Origin: Bacteroidales bacterium
Lineage (GTDB): Bacteria; Bacteroidota; Bacteroidia; Bacteroidales; JAADGE01
Assembly (NCBI GenBank): GCA_029932445.1
Contig: JAOZQB010000063.1
Coordinates: forward strand, 1-14,693
Length of the DNA: 14,693 bases
Direction of reading: 5' to 3'
The translations under genes were made by a program, and so were the position numbers. This document shows positions 6,118 through 14,693 of this stretch, in pieces. Under the pieces are notes generated by a model. It was not told where the DNA came from and did not search any database. It saw only the letters and a program-made list of their open reading frames with translations. Numbering within the stretch: position 1 is the stretch's first letter; every line of letters begins with the position of its first letter.

Positions 6118-8046
6118 ATGAAATATCTCTTAAGTATTTTACTGTTAATTATAAGTCATACAGTCACAATTTATGCACAAGTTCCGGTTAAAATTTCTGA
6201 TCAAACCGGTAATATTAACGGTAAAAAGTATTATATTCATAAAGTTGAAATCGGTCAAACACTTTATTCCGTCAGCAAAGCTTATAATATTGAACAGGAA
6301 GAAATAAAAAGGAATAATAATCTGTCGAGCAACGAAATAAAAGCAGGTCAGCTGTTAAAAATACCTTTTACGGAAATCCGAAATACCGATTCTTCTCCGG
6401 ATTTCTTTTATCATAAAGTAAAACAAGGTGAAACTTTATTTTCGCTGTCACAGAAATATTATGTTACCGTTGAGAAAATTATTGAAAGTAACCCGGTTGT
6501 GAAATACGGATTAAAGACAGATCAAATTTTAAAAATTCCAAACAGTTTTAAGAAAAACAGAGAAGACAGGGAAAAAAAATATTTCTTATATACGGTAAAA
6601 GCAGATGATACACTCTATTCAATATCACGCAAATACAATCTCACGGTTGAAGATTTATTAAAACTCAATCCGGATGCAAAAAACGGTATTAAAATCGGTC
6701 AAACAATAAAAATTCCGAACAACTCTATTCAAAATAATGATATTCAGAATAATCCGGAAACAAATGACACTACAGATAATATATTAAATAAAGGACTTAA
6801 TGACCCCTTATATTTTACGGAAGACGGAATTACACCTTGCCGTCAATTTGAATACTCCAAAGATAAATCCTTTGAAGTTGTCTTATTGCTGCCTCTTTTT
6901 TTGGAACAAAATTTACATTACATAAGCAGATACAGCAAAGAAAAAGATCCGATGTTTTATAAAAATACCAAACGATTTACCGAATTATACGAAGGTGTTT
7001 TACTCGCATTACAAAAGGTAAAAAGTCAGGGATTTTCCGTAAATTTAAAAGTTTTTGATACCGAAAATGACAGTTTAAAAGTAGAGAATATTATGGCTTC
7101 TTTAAACTATCCGAATGTTGATTTAATTATAGGTCCCGTGTATTCTAAAAATGTAATAATTGCTTCGGAATATGCTGCAAGACACCACATTAACTTAATA
7201 TCTCCTTTATCTAAAAATCTTTCACTTTTAAATAACAATCCGTTTGTTTTTCAGACCGTTCCGTCAATGAATGCAGAAACAGATAAAATATCCGAAATTT
7301 TAAAACAACATAATGACAGTACAAATGTAATTATAATTTATGACGGTTCTGATTATCAACTTAAAATTATTAATCGTTTTAAACAAAATTTCTCCCTTAA
7401 TGATACACTCCGAACACTCACGGATACATCAGTTTTTAAAATCATTAAATATGATTCGGATATAAAAATGATGGATAAAGAACAGACTAAAATTAACCGA
7501 GCATTAAAACCAAAGTTTAATAATATTGTATATATTCCTTCTGATAATGAAGTGTTTGTAACTCAGGTAATTGATAAACTATATGCCGCTGATGACAGTA
7601 TGCATATTGAAATAATCGGTTCGGATAATTGGATTAATTTTCAAAATATTAATTCTGCAACATTTAATAAATTATCTTTTAATTTTGTTTCACCGTTTTA
7701 TATTGACTATAGCTCTGCCGAAGTTAAAGGTTTTATAAAAACTTATCGAACAGTCTATGAAACAGAACCCTCGTTTTTTGCATTTCAAGCTTATGATATT
7801 ACTTGCTATTTTTTAAATTCTTTAAGAAAATACGGTCGAATTTTCCAATTTTGTTTATCTTCCGAAGATGCTTTTCCAAACTCTCACGGATTGATTTATA
7901 ATTTTAATTTTGAACGAATAAACACACACAGCGGTTTTGAGAATAAAGCTGTTTTCATATTAAAATTTAATGATTCGTTTCAACTTGAGAAAAGAATTGA
8001 TGAACAAAATACTAAACTGAAAAGGAAAATAGGAAATAATTATTAA
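6118..8046 (+). CDS. Secreted triple-LysM protein with a periplasmic-binding-protein fold
   Basis: The ATG at 6118 gives 642 residues beginning with a signal peptide (MKYLLSILLLIISHTVTIYA, cleavage likely after Ala20 before Gln). A longer open frame from 6052 only translates the palindrome. Three LysM peptidoglycan-binding domains follow at about 39-83, 97-141 and 156-200, each starting with the Y-x-V-x-x-x-(D/E)-T-L-(Y/F)-S pattern and ending in LKIP or IKIP. An Asn-rich linker (about 201-225) leads to a type I periplasmic-binding/ABC-substrate-like region (about 252-630), including DLIIGPVYSKN. The form resembles the conserved Bacteroidota LysM-PBP1 proteins and is loosely analogous to LpoA, which activates penicillin-binding proteins. 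It would be bound to the cell wall in the periplasm. Its ligand is unknown, and no transporter subunits are nearby. It shares an apparent operon with the GAF gene, 31 nt downstream. Confidence 0.88.
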   Translation: MKYLLSILLLIISHTVTIYAQVPVKISDQTGNINGKKYYIHKVEIGQTLYSVSKAYNIEQEEIKRNNNLSSNEIKAGQLLKIPFTEIRNTDSSPDFFYHKVKQGETLFSLSQKYYVTVEKIIESNPVVKYGLKTDQILKIPNSFKKNREDREKKYFLYTVKADDTLYSISRKYNLTVEDLLKLNPDAKNGIKIGQTIKIPNNSIQNNDIQNNPETNDTTDNILNKGLNDPLYFTEDGITPCRQFEYSKDKSFEVVLLLPLFLEQNLHYISRYSKEKDPMFYKNTKRFTELYEGVLLALQKVKSQGFSVNLKVFDTENDSLKVENIMASLNYPNVDLIIGPVYSKNVIIASEYAARHHINLISPLSKNLSLLNNNPFVFQTVPSMNAETDKISEILKQHNDSTNVIIIYDGSDYQLKIINRFKQNFSLNDTLRTLTDTSVFKIIKYDSDIKMMDKEQTKINRALKPKFNNIVYIPSDNEVFVTQVIDKLYAADDSMHIEIIGSDNWINFQNINSATFNKLSFNFVSPFYIDYSSAEVKGFIKTYRTVYETEPSFFAFQAYDITCYFLNSLRKYGRIFQFCLSSEDAFPNSHGLIYNFNFERINTHSGFENKAVFILKFNDSFQLEKRIDEQNTKLKRKIGNNY

Positions 8047-8077
8047 TTTTGGTAATTCATTTTAAATCAAAACAATT

Positions 8078-9754
8078 TTGAAAACAAAGTTCAGATTTAA
8101 TATCTTAACAAAACTGTTGTTCGGATTCAGCATCTTAATTTTTGCATTTTTTATTGCATATATTACAATTTATCAAATGCTTAAAGATAATGAAGAATTA
8201 GCTGTAAACGTAAATGAGAATATTGTTCCTTCAATGGCTTCTTTAAATAAATTTTCATTTCAAATTTTTGAATCAAAGCATTTGTTAATGAATTGGGTAT
8301 TATTTGAAAAAGAAAAGAATACACCTAAAAAATTGAGATTAACGGAAATAATTCAAAGTGGTTATCCGCAATTAAAATATGAGCTGAGCCAACTTTCAAA
8401 AAAATGGACTGAAGAACAACAACTGAAATTAAACCAAATTTTCACCTTATCCGACAGTTATTTCTCACAAGAAACAGAAATAACAAATCGATTAAATACT
8501 CCTTCGGCATATGAAGTTGAGAATTTTAATGCCCTATATGTCAATCAAATAAAAGAAGGAAACCCTTTGCCTGAATTAGCTGATAATATTAAATCACAAA
8601 TTGATGAAATTTATGAAAATAAAAATGACATCCTGCTTTCATATAATATGAAAATTGAAAAATCTTTTTTGACATTCAGAAATCGGATTTTTCTTTCGGG
8701 AATGTTATTATTGATAGTCGTGATAATAATTGCTTTTCTTATGGCTAATGCGACTATTTTTCCTATAAAATACATCAATAAAATTATCACTAAAATGTCT
8801 TTCGGTGAACTTCCTTCACAAACAATTAAATCTTCGACTGATGAAATCGGACAGATGGGTGATGCTTTAAACAACTTAATCAACGGGCTCAAACAGAAAG
8901 TAGAATTTGCCAAAGAAATAGAAAGAGGAAATTTCAGAAGTTATTTTAAAATCAGCGGTGAAAAAGATGTTTTAGGATCCTCATTACTGGCCATGAGAGA
9001 CAGTCTGGCAGAAGCTTCCAAATATGAAGAAATCCGACAACAAGAAAATGAAGAACGCGGTTGGTCTGCTCAAGGTTTGTCCGAATTTAATGACTTAATT
9101 CGTGAGCACAGTAAAACCCTTGAAGAGTTCTCTCTTGTAAGTATAAATAAACTAACAAGATATACCGATGCTCAAGTTGGCGGAATTTATATTTTGAATG
9201 AAAAAAATATGCAGGACAGATTTTTAGAATTAACAGGGTTTTATGCCTATGACCGCCATAAATTCTTTGAACAAAAAATCTTACCCGGTGAAAATTTAGT
9301 AGGCCAATGTTTTCTTGAAAAAGACACTATTTTTATTACTGATGTCCCTGAAAATTATATAAAAATATCATCCGGATTAGGGAAAGAAAATCCTAAAAGT
9401 ATCCTTTTGGTACCCTTAATTCTGAATCAAAAAGCATACGGAATTATTGAATTGGCATCAATAAATGTATTTCCTCAATACAAGATTGATTTTGTTGAAA
9501 AAATTGCAGAAACCTTAGCATCGACAATTGCCACCATTCAAATTAATATTCAAAGATCTCAATTAATTGAGGAAACCAGAGATAAATCTGATATTGAAGA
9601 ACAAGAAAAGCAAGAACTTCAAAAACGAATTATTGAATTGGAGAACGAATTAAAAACCATCTCAGAAGATAAAGAAACTTTACTTATTAAAATTGAGGAA
9701 CTAAAAAACTCCGTTCAAAATACGGATAGCAAATCGGATACTGATAACAAATAA
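8078..9754 (+). CDS. Membrane sensor-like protein with tandem HAMP and GAF, no output domain
   Basis: The 558-residue protein has TM1 at about 12-32, a largely helical extracytoplasmic domain (about 33-203) and TM2 at about 205-225. A HAMP domain follows (about 226-276) and then a second HAMP-like unit (about 277-315: EIERGNF, DVLGSSLLAMRDSL). A cytoplasmic GAF domain lies at about 335-492 (VGGIYIL, GENLVGQ, PLILNQKAYGIIELAS). The C-terminus (about 493-547) is a charged coiled coil. There is no histidine kinase, SpoIIE/PP2C, GGDEF or receptor methyl-accepting hairpin, which such architectures usually carry. It may act as a scaffold or pass a signal to a partner through the coiled coil. The start is TTG at 8078 with an in-frame TAA at 8063-8065; the next ATG (codon 34) would delete TM1. 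The stop codon is immediately followed by the stop of the opposing gene. Confidence 0.87.
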   Translation: MKTKFRFNILTKLLFGFSILIFAFFIAYITIYQMLKDNEELAVNVNENIVPSMASLNKFSFQIFESKHLLMNWVLFEKEKNTPKKLRLTEIIQSGYPQLKYELSQLSKKWTEEQQLKLNQIFTLSDSYFSQETEITNRLNTPSAYEVENFNALYVNQIKEGNPLPELADNIKSQIDEIYENKNDILLSYNMKIEKSFLTFRNRIFLSGMLLLIVVIIIAFLMANATIFPIKYINKIITKMSFGELPSQTIKSSTDEIGQMGDALNNLINGLKQKVEFAKEIERGNFRSYFKISGEKDVLGSSLLAMRDSLAEASKYEEIRQQENEERGWSAQGLSEFNDLIREHSKTLEEFSLVSINKLTRYTDAQVGGIYILNEKNMQDRFLELTGFYAYDRHKFFEQKILPGENLVGQCFLEKDTIFITDVPENYIKISSGLGKENPKSILLVPLILNQKAYGIIELASINVFPQYKIDFVEKIAETLASTIATIQINIQRSQLIEETRDKSDIEEQEKQELQKRIIELENELKTISEDKETLLIKIEELKNSVQNTDSKSDTDNK

Positions 9755-10711
9755 TTAAATCTTTGTTCTGTAAAAAACAAACGCTCCTGCTACAGAAGGT
9801 ATTGCTAAATTAATGAACCACAAAACAGCTGTTGCAGATAAAATACCCGGAATATTTTCTGAAAACATCCCCAAAAATAAAATGGCTGCTGTTCCTCTGA
9901 CTCCGATTTCCAAAATGCTTAATACCGGAACAAGAGAACTTACCAAATAAGTTAAGCCGATACCTATGAATGCTTCATGAATCGGAATTCCTGTATTAAA
10001 AAAATATAATAACAAAACAAATTGTAATGAAAAAATAAGATACCTTAAAAGACTTAATAACAATACCTTAAACAGTTCATCTTTTGAATACTCCGACAAA
10101 ACTTCAATATATTCTATAAATTTTATATTAATCTTTAATTTTTTAATAAAAATTACAAGATATTTCAAATTAAAAAGAAATAAAAAACCAAATACAACAA
10201 CAGAAAAGGATACAATCTTAAGATAAAATAACTGTTCAGAATCAATTATTTGTAGTTGGGCTGGGTAATAAAAAAGAACAACAACACCCGAAAATAAACC
10301 TATAAATAATGTTATCATCAGCTGACTTAAACTACCGACAGCGGTTGCAAAAATAGCTCTCCCGCGATTTTTATTTTTTAAAATAAAAACTCTGCCTGCT
10401 AACTCACCGATTCGGTTAGGCGAGATAACAGCAAAAGAGATACCTGATAATACGGCTTTAAAAGCATTTAATAAAGTGATTCGTTCTAATCTTCGAATCA
10501 GATATTTCCATTTAACGGTTTCTAATAACCAATTTAAAGGCATTAATAAAACAGCAATACTGAATATGAAATATGAATGAAAATTAAAACCGGGGAATAC
10601 AAAATCCGAAAATGAAAATTCTTTAACTTTAAGGTAAATAAACCAAAAAGCAAACATTGCAACAACAATTTTAAAAACTAACCAAAAAATATGCTTATAT
10701 TTATTTTGCAA
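9755..10711 (-). CDS. LPG_synthase_TM / UPF0104-family flippase-like membrane protein
   Basis: This is a polytopic membrane protein of the lysylphosphatidylglycerol synthase TM-region (UPF0104, AglD-like) family, with about eight hydrophobic segments. Numbered from the upstream GTG, the family motif P-x-R-x-G-E-x-x-x-R appears as SPNRIGELAGR (116-126), and a second conserved patch as LEIGVRG (286-292). It has only the transmembrane part and no aminoacyltransferase domain. Relatives move or modify lipids, and many are simply called flippase-like; the substrate is unknown. The start is uncertain: TTG at 10711 gives 318 residues and a normal N-terminus (MQNKYKHIFWLVF), whereas GTG at 10768 gives 337 residues but lies inside the inverted-repeat element. 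It follows recJ on the same strand and converges on the GAF gene with no spacing. Confidence 0.8.
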   Translation of the reverse strand: MQNKYKHIFWLVFKIVVAMFAFWFIYLKVKEFSFSDFVFPGFNFHSYFIFSIAVLLMPLNWLLETVKWKYLIRRLERITLLNAFKAVLSGISFAVISPNRIGELAGRVFILKNKNRGRAIFATAVGSLSQLMITLFIGLFSGVVVLFYYPAQLQIIDSEQLFYLKIVSFSVVVFGFLFLFNLKYLVIFIKKLKINIKFIEYIEVLSEYSKDELFKVLLLSLLRYLIFSLQFVLLLYFFNTGIPIHEAFIGIGLTYLVSSLVPVLSILEIGVRGTAAILFLGMFSENIPGILSATAVLWFINLAIPSVAGAFVFYRTKI

Positions 10712-10766
10712 AGTGATTATTTTAGTATACCGGATAAGGAAATTGAATATATAAATAGTTGAGTCC

Positions 10767-10884
10767 ACTCCGAAAAGTCATCCGATGAATGATTTTGCAA
10801 AATGCCGATATTCATTTATACTGATGATCAGCTAATTACAAATTCATCGGATGACTAAATTATCACTTTTTGACTTTTCGGAGT
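10767..10884. mobile_element. MITE-like element with near-perfect terminal inverted repeats
   Basis: The left arm (10767-10790, beginning ACTCCGAAAAGTC) is matched by two blocks on the right. Bases 10776-10790 are complementary to 10842-10856 (15 bp, perfect) and 10767-10779 to 10872-10884 (13 bp, perfect). The right arm therefore looks like the left arm interrupted by about 19 nt, with AGTC duplicated on both sides. Both ends may extend through a matching GAG/CTC to 10761 and 10890. The middle holds the palindrome ATTTTGCAAAAT (10792-10803) and no open frame. It fills most of the gap between recJ and the flippase-like gene. No transposase is nearby. It may instead be a large regulatory or attenuating hairpin; I see no clear target-site duplication. 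Confidence 0.6.
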
Positions 10885-10924
10885 ACCCTCATAGTTTATT
10901 AACATTTCTTTGCCGTATAAGAAA

Positions 10925-12646
10925 TTAACTGACGAAAATAATTTCTTTTACGGATAATTGAATATTTATTTTTCCGTGAAACTCATTTTTATTAATTGAA
11001 TAGCAAATATCAAAACAAGGTTTCGAATCTGAAGACATTTTTTCATAATATTCGGGTTCAAAAGAAAAAGCAATTCCGGGCATTATAACACCGTCTTTAT
11101 CAACTACTTCTAATTTTAAATGCTCTTTATTTGCTCCTACTCTTCTTGAATTTCCGGTATCTTTAACATTTTTTGTTATAAAAACCGGCGACATATTTCC
11201 GGGACCGAAAGGAGCCATTTGATTCATTACATTAAAAAACTTTCTGTCGATATCAGAAAATTTTAATTCGGCATCAACTTGAATGACGGGAACTAATTGT
11301 TCGGGTGTAATTGTTTCGGACACATATTTTTCAAAACATTCGGAGAAAGCTTCAACATTTTCAACTTTTAAAGATAATCCGGCAGCAAATTTATGCCCGC
11401 CGAAACTTTCCAATAACCGGCTGCATGCATTTATGGCATCATAGACATTATAATCCGAAACAGATCGTGCAGAACCCGAAGCCATTCCGTTGGATTCGCC
11501 CAATACAACGGTAGGTCGGTAATAGGTTTCCGTTAAACGGGAAGCAACAATACCAACGACCCCTTTGTGCCAATCTTTATTATATACTACGGTTGATTTA
11601 CGATTTCTTAAATCAATATCTGTTCCGATTGTTCGTAAAGCATCATGCGTTATGCTTCGGTCTAATTCTTTACGTTCCGTATTAAAAATATCAATAGCTT
11701 TTGCAAAACCGTGCGCATCTTTTGAATTTTCAGAAATCAATAATTCAACGGCGGACATTCCGGATTCAATCCTTCCTGCGGCATTTATTCTGGGACCTAT
11801 TTTAAATACACAATCCGAAATTGTCAGTTTTTTATCTTTAACACCGGCAATAGTTTTAATTGTTTTTAATCCGGTAATCGGATTCTCGTATAATTTTTTT
11901 AATCCGTAAAAAGCCAAAATCCGGTTTTCACCAATTACCGGAACAATATCCGATGCAATGCTAACGGCTGTTAAATCTATGAGTCCGTAAAGTTCTTCAA
12001 ACGATACTCCGTTGCTGTCCGAGAATGCCTGTAACAATTTAAATCCGACGCCGCATCCGGATAAATTTTTATCCGGATACTCGCAATCCGATCTTTTCGG
12101 ATCTAATACAGCAATTGCATTCGGAATTTTATCTCCGGGTGTATGATGATCACAAATTATAAAATCAATATCTTTTTTATTGGCATAATCAATTTTTTCC
12201 ACAGCTTTTATACCGCAATCAAGGGCAATTATTAAAGAAAAATTATTCGCTTCTGCAAAGTCTATGCCTTGAAAAGAAATTCCGTAACCTTCCGAATATC
12301 TGTCGGGGATATAATATCCGATTTGCTTAAACTGTTTTTTTAAAAATGAATATACGAGTGCCACGGAAGTTGTTCCGTCAACATCATAATCACCGTAAAT
12401 TAATATTTTTTCATTTTGCAGCAATGCTTTATTTAAACGAGCAATTGCTCGATCCATATCTTTCATTAAAAACGGATCATGCAAATCGTCTAAAGAAGGT
12501 CTGAAGAATGTTTTGGCTTCGTCAAAAGTCGTAATGCCTCGTTGAGTAAGCAGAGTTGCCAATACTTCGTTAATACCTAATACATCTTGCAAATGACGAA
12601 TAACAACTTCGTCTCCTTTCTCCCTTAATATGACCTTTTTATTCAT
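10925..12646 (-). CDS. recJ: RecJ, single-stranded-DNA-specific 5'-3' exonuclease
   Basis: RecJ degrades single-stranded DNA 5' to 3' in recombination and in base-excision and mismatch repair. The 573-residue protein carries the DHH-family motifs: YGDYDVDG (84-91), ALDCG with Asp143, CDHHTPG (165-171) and SIASDIVP with Asp233, which together bind the catalytic metals. The DHHA1 nucleic-acid-binding region follows, with ASGSARS (389-395) and GGHKFAAG (416-423). The C-terminal OB-type domain begins near MAPFGPGN (477-484). The length is typical for the family. ATG at 12646 is preferred over the TTG directly before it (12649). It lies 48 nt after the phosphoesterase gene on the same strand and may be cotranscribed with it. 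Confidence 0.97.
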   Translation of the reverse strand: MNKKVILREKGDEVVIRHLQDVLGINEVLATLLTQRGITTFDEAKTFFRPSLDDLHDPFLMKDMDRAIARLNKALLQNEKILIYGDYDVDGTTSVALVYSFLKKQFKQIGYYIPDRYSEGYGISFQGIDFAEANNFSLIIALDCGIKAVEKIDYANKKDIDFIICDHHTPGDKIPNAIAVLDPKRSDCEYPDKNLSGCGVGFKLLQAFSDSNGVSFEELYGLIDLTAVSIASDIVPVIGENRILAFYGLKKLYENPITGLKTIKTIAGVKDKKLTISDCVFKIGPRINAAGRIESGMSAVELLISENSKDAHGFAKAIDIFNTERKELDRSITHDALRTIGTDIDLRNRKSTVVYNKDWHKGVVGIVASRLTETYYRPTVVLGESNGMASGSARSVSDYNVYDAINACSRLLESFGGHKFAAGLSLKVENVEAFSECFEKYVSETITPEQLVPVIQVDAELKFSDIDRKFFNVMNQMAPFGPGNMSPVFITKNVKDTGNSRRVGANKEHLKLEVVDKDGVIMPGIAFSFEPEYYEKMSSDSKPCFDICYSINKNEFHGKINIQLSVKEIIFVS

Positions 12647-12694
12647 CAAAATTTAATATAACGGTTTTATTTTTAAAAACAGATTCATGATTAT

Positions 12695-14581
12695 TTATCG
12701 TAAATCATATTCATCAAAAATATCCAAAGTTTCCGGATTCATAACTTTTACGGAAACCTTTTTACCGTTTACATAAATTAAAACCAAAGCATTTTGAGTT
12801 GAAAATCCGCTGACGGAATTTGTCCACGGAACTGACTTATCTTGAGCATAATAAGGTGCACCTGCGGCTCCGTTATTGATTTGCCAAATGGTTCTGTTCC
12901 GTTTCAATTTGTTAAGTCTCCAATTATCGGGATAAATATTTACATCGGGTGTAAGATGCAATTTATTATAATTATGTTCGTCACCGGTTAACAAGGAAAT
13001 AACTTTAGAACTCTTATTAATAAGAATATTCAAATATTCATCTCGTCTCTCAATAATACCCTTATCAACCGGTTTTCCGGCAACATAGGGTCTGTATTTA
13101 TTGTTTCCTTTATACCACATATCATCACCTACATGTCCGCCGTCAGGAAAAGCCGGTGTGTGTTGCGTAATAAAAACATGATCAATATCTTTGTCTTTTT
13201 CAAACATCCCGATGGTTTTATCCAACCACTCTAATTGCTTATCCATAAGGTAACCGTGCAGATTTCCGCTTGTTCCGGGATTGTGTTTTAATGACGGACA
13301 ATACCAATAGTTAGAATTTAAAACAATAACCGCAACATTATCATAAGTATAATAAAAAACGGTTTCATTATAAGGCGGAAAATCCGTTTTATTCGGATTC
13401 GGGTCATATTTTGAACCGTCTTCACTCAGTGGTCCGTTATGCGGATTTACAAAATTTGAAGCAAAAACTGCTGAAGATGATTCAGTTTCAAAAGGAAATT
13501 TTGTAACGGAACCTCTGCGTTTTCCATTTTTATTAACAAATTGTACTCCTGTAAATTCATGATTTCCCAGAGCACAAACAAACGGAAAATAATGAGCATA
13601 AGGTTCCACCGCACGTTTCCAATTTGCATATTGCAAATTAATGTCTTCTTTATTCGTAACATATCCGTTTACCAAATCTCCGGTAAACTGAATAAAAGCA
13701 ACATCATTTAATCTTGCTGCAGCAGCCATTTTTCGCATCACATAAAAATTCGTTCCGTTCAAACTATGTTCTCCCCCGCCCTGTCCGTTTCTTGAATCAC
13801 TGGCATAAGCAAAAACAAAAGGTTTACGATCACCTTTTTTATGGGCTGTTTTAAACGCATATTTTTGTGACAACTCTCCATATTTCACTTCATAAATATA
13901 TTCCGTATTCGGTTTTAAATTGTTAATCTTAATTTCATGATGTTTTATTTCAGTACCGTCGGAATATTTTTTCCCGTTAATAAATATATTTGCTTCTGCA
14001 GACTTATTTAAATCGAAAGAAATGACGGCACTTTCAGAAGTCAAGATATTCACAAAAGGTCCTTCGATAATTGTTTCTGCAATTTCAAATCTGCTGTTTT
14101 TATAATAAAATGAAACAATTCCGTCATATATCAAATTCCCTTTATTATCAGAAACTCTGTATGATAAAGTTCCGTAGCCGTTTTTCTCCCAATCCGACAT
14201 ATCATATCGACCGGATAATCTTCTTTTAATATTAATATGTGCTTTTCCGCCGATAATTTCAGAAGTACTTTTAAACCAAACAGGCATGGGATATTTTGAA
14301 TCTTCATAATTGATTAATCCGAAATACAATTTTCCGGATAAACTCATATCCCCGAAATCAAAACTAATTCCTTGAGCATCAGCCATCGGATTAGCTTGCA
14401 TTTGCTTTAATGTATAATAACCCGTTTTTTCCTGAGCATAAAATTTTTTGCCTGATAATTCATAATATAACTTCCCGTTTTCATCAGTATTAATATCGGA
14501 ATAAACACTCGGAACAACTATTTGTGCCGACAAAATCCTGACAATCAGGAATATTGATAATGTAAATGCTGTTTTTTTCAT
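12695..14581 (-). CDS. Secreted metallophosphoesterase with purple-acid-phosphatase-like N-terminal domain
   Basis: The 628-residue protein starts with a signal peptide (MKKTAFTLSIFLIVRILSA, cleavage before Gln20) and so acts in the periplasm or outside. Residues 21-165 form a beta-rich region I do not recognise. A fibronectin-III/purple-acid-phosphatase-like domain follows (about 168-246, with LKPNTEYIYEVKYG). The calcineurin-like phosphoesterase domain spans about 253-540. Likely metal ligands are Asp262 (ASDSR), Asp302 (GDLVNG), Asn340-His341 (GNHE), His474 (TQHTPAF) and His536 (GDEHNYN). The first motif lacks the usual second histidine (D-S-R in place of D-x-H), and the last is GDEH rather than GHxH, so this is a divergent subfamily. 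A beta-rich tail (about 590-628) closes it, without a recognisable type IX secretion signal. The substrate is probably a phosphomonoester or diester. The ATG at 14581 is well placed for the signal peptide. Confidence 0.9.
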   Translation of the reverse strand: MKKTAFTLSIFLIVRILSAQIVVPSVYSDINTDENGKLYYELSGKKFYAQEKTGYYTLKQMQANPMADAQGISFDFGDMSLSGKLYFGLINYEDSKYPMPVWFKSTSEIIGGKAHINIKRRLSGRYDMSDWEKNGYGTLSYRVSDNKGNLIYDGIVSFYYKNSRFEIAETIIEGPFVNILTSESAVISFDLNKSAEANIFINGKKYSDGTEIKHHEIKINNLKPNTEYIYEVKYGELSQKYAFKTAHKKGDRKPFVFAYASDSRNGQGGGEHSLNGTNFYVMRKMAAAARLNDVAFIQFTGDLVNGYVTNKEDINLQYANWKRAVEPYAHYFPFVCALGNHEFTGVQFVNKNGKRRGSVTKFPFETESSSAVFASNFVNPHNGPLSEDGSKYDPNPNKTDFPPYNETVFYYTYDNVAVIVLNSNYWYCPSLKHNPGTSGNLHGYLMDKQLEWLDKTIGMFEKDKDIDHVFITQHTPAFPDGGHVGDDMWYKGNNKYRPYVAGKPVDKGIIERRDEYLNILINKSSKVISLLTGDEHNYNKLHLTPDVNIYPDNWRLNKLKRNRTIWQINNGAAGAPYYAQDKSVPWTNSVSGFSTQNALVLIYVNGKKVSVKVMNPETLDIFDEYDLR

Positions 14582-14618
14582 AATAATATTATATAAAAAG
14601 TAAAAAAATCAGATTGTG

Positions 14619-14626
14619 TAAAGATA
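14619..14626 (-). promoter_or_regulatory. Weak -7-like box before the phosphoesterase gene
   Basis: Read on the minus strand, 14626-14619 is TATCTTTA, one base off TAnnTTTG. It would give a leader of about 30 nt before the ATG at 14581. I find no convincing -33 element. The remaining bases to 14693 show no gene and no strong structure. Confidence 0.25.
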
Positions 14627-14693
14627 TAAAAGATAAACGAAAATTATTTATTTAAACCTGTTTTGTTAATAAATAATAATCATTTAAAATCAA

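Noticed and set aside
10712..10768. GTG start at 10768 for the flippase-like gene
   Set aside because: It lies inside the left arm of the inverted-repeat element and adds 19 residues not expected for the family. TTG at 10711 fits better, although the choice is not certain.
11311..11909. Open frames antisense to recJ
   Set aside because: They are short, give no recognisable protein, and overlap conserved DHH/DHHA1 coding sequence.
1..14693. Defence, phage, secretion or biosynthetic gene cluster
   Set aside because: All genes are separate housekeeping, signalling or envelope genes; there is no nuclease-toxin pair, integrase, reverse transcriptase or phage structural gene.

Overview
The window is AT-rich chromosomal DNA and looks like a member of the Bacteroidota. 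Several signals support this: promoter-like sites of the TAnnTTTG type, mostly weak or absent Shine-Dalgarno sequences, frequent TTG starts, a UvrA of the Bacteroidota form, an envelope protein with three LysM domains fused to a periplasmic-binding-protein fold, and an ECF sigma factor ending in the ALGRMRYAL-type helix common in that phylum. No phage, transposase, CRISPR array, tRNA or rRNA was found. I cannot name a genus.

Layout. Positions 1-268 are a leader with a good promoter (143-172) followed by a well-conserved fluoride riboswitch aptamer (187-241). The aptamer precedes a cation:proton antiporter-family gene (269-1483, +). That gene converges on uvrA (1497-4382, -) across a shared hairpin that holds both stop codons. 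uvrA is divergent from an ECF sigma factor gene (4546-5136, +). The gap between them carries a 10-bp inverted repeat that includes the promoter-like motifs. The sigma gene ends in a clear intrinsic terminator (5157-5191). Next come a six-TM protein of unknown function (5257-5955, +), a gap with two structured repeats (one a GC-rich palindrome), and a likely two-gene operon: a LysM/PBP-fold envelope protein (6118-8046, +) and a membrane HAMP-HAMP-GAF protein with no output domain (8078-9754, +).

The right half is transcribed leftward: a secreted metallophosphoesterase (14581-12695), recJ (12646-10925), a MITE-like inverted-repeat element (10767-10884), then a flippase-like LPG_synthase_TM protein (about 10711-9755). 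The last stop codon abuts that of the GAF gene with no gap.

How the genes work together. Most neighbours are housekeeping genes (two DNA repair genes, uvrA and recJ) mixed with envelope and signalling genes, and they do not form one system. The most informative unit is the fluoride riboswitch plus antiporter: the RNA predicts that this antiporter is a fluoride-stress gene although no crcB/Fluc or CLC-F gene is present here. The LysM protein and the GAF receptor-like protein are plausible partners by adjacency only.
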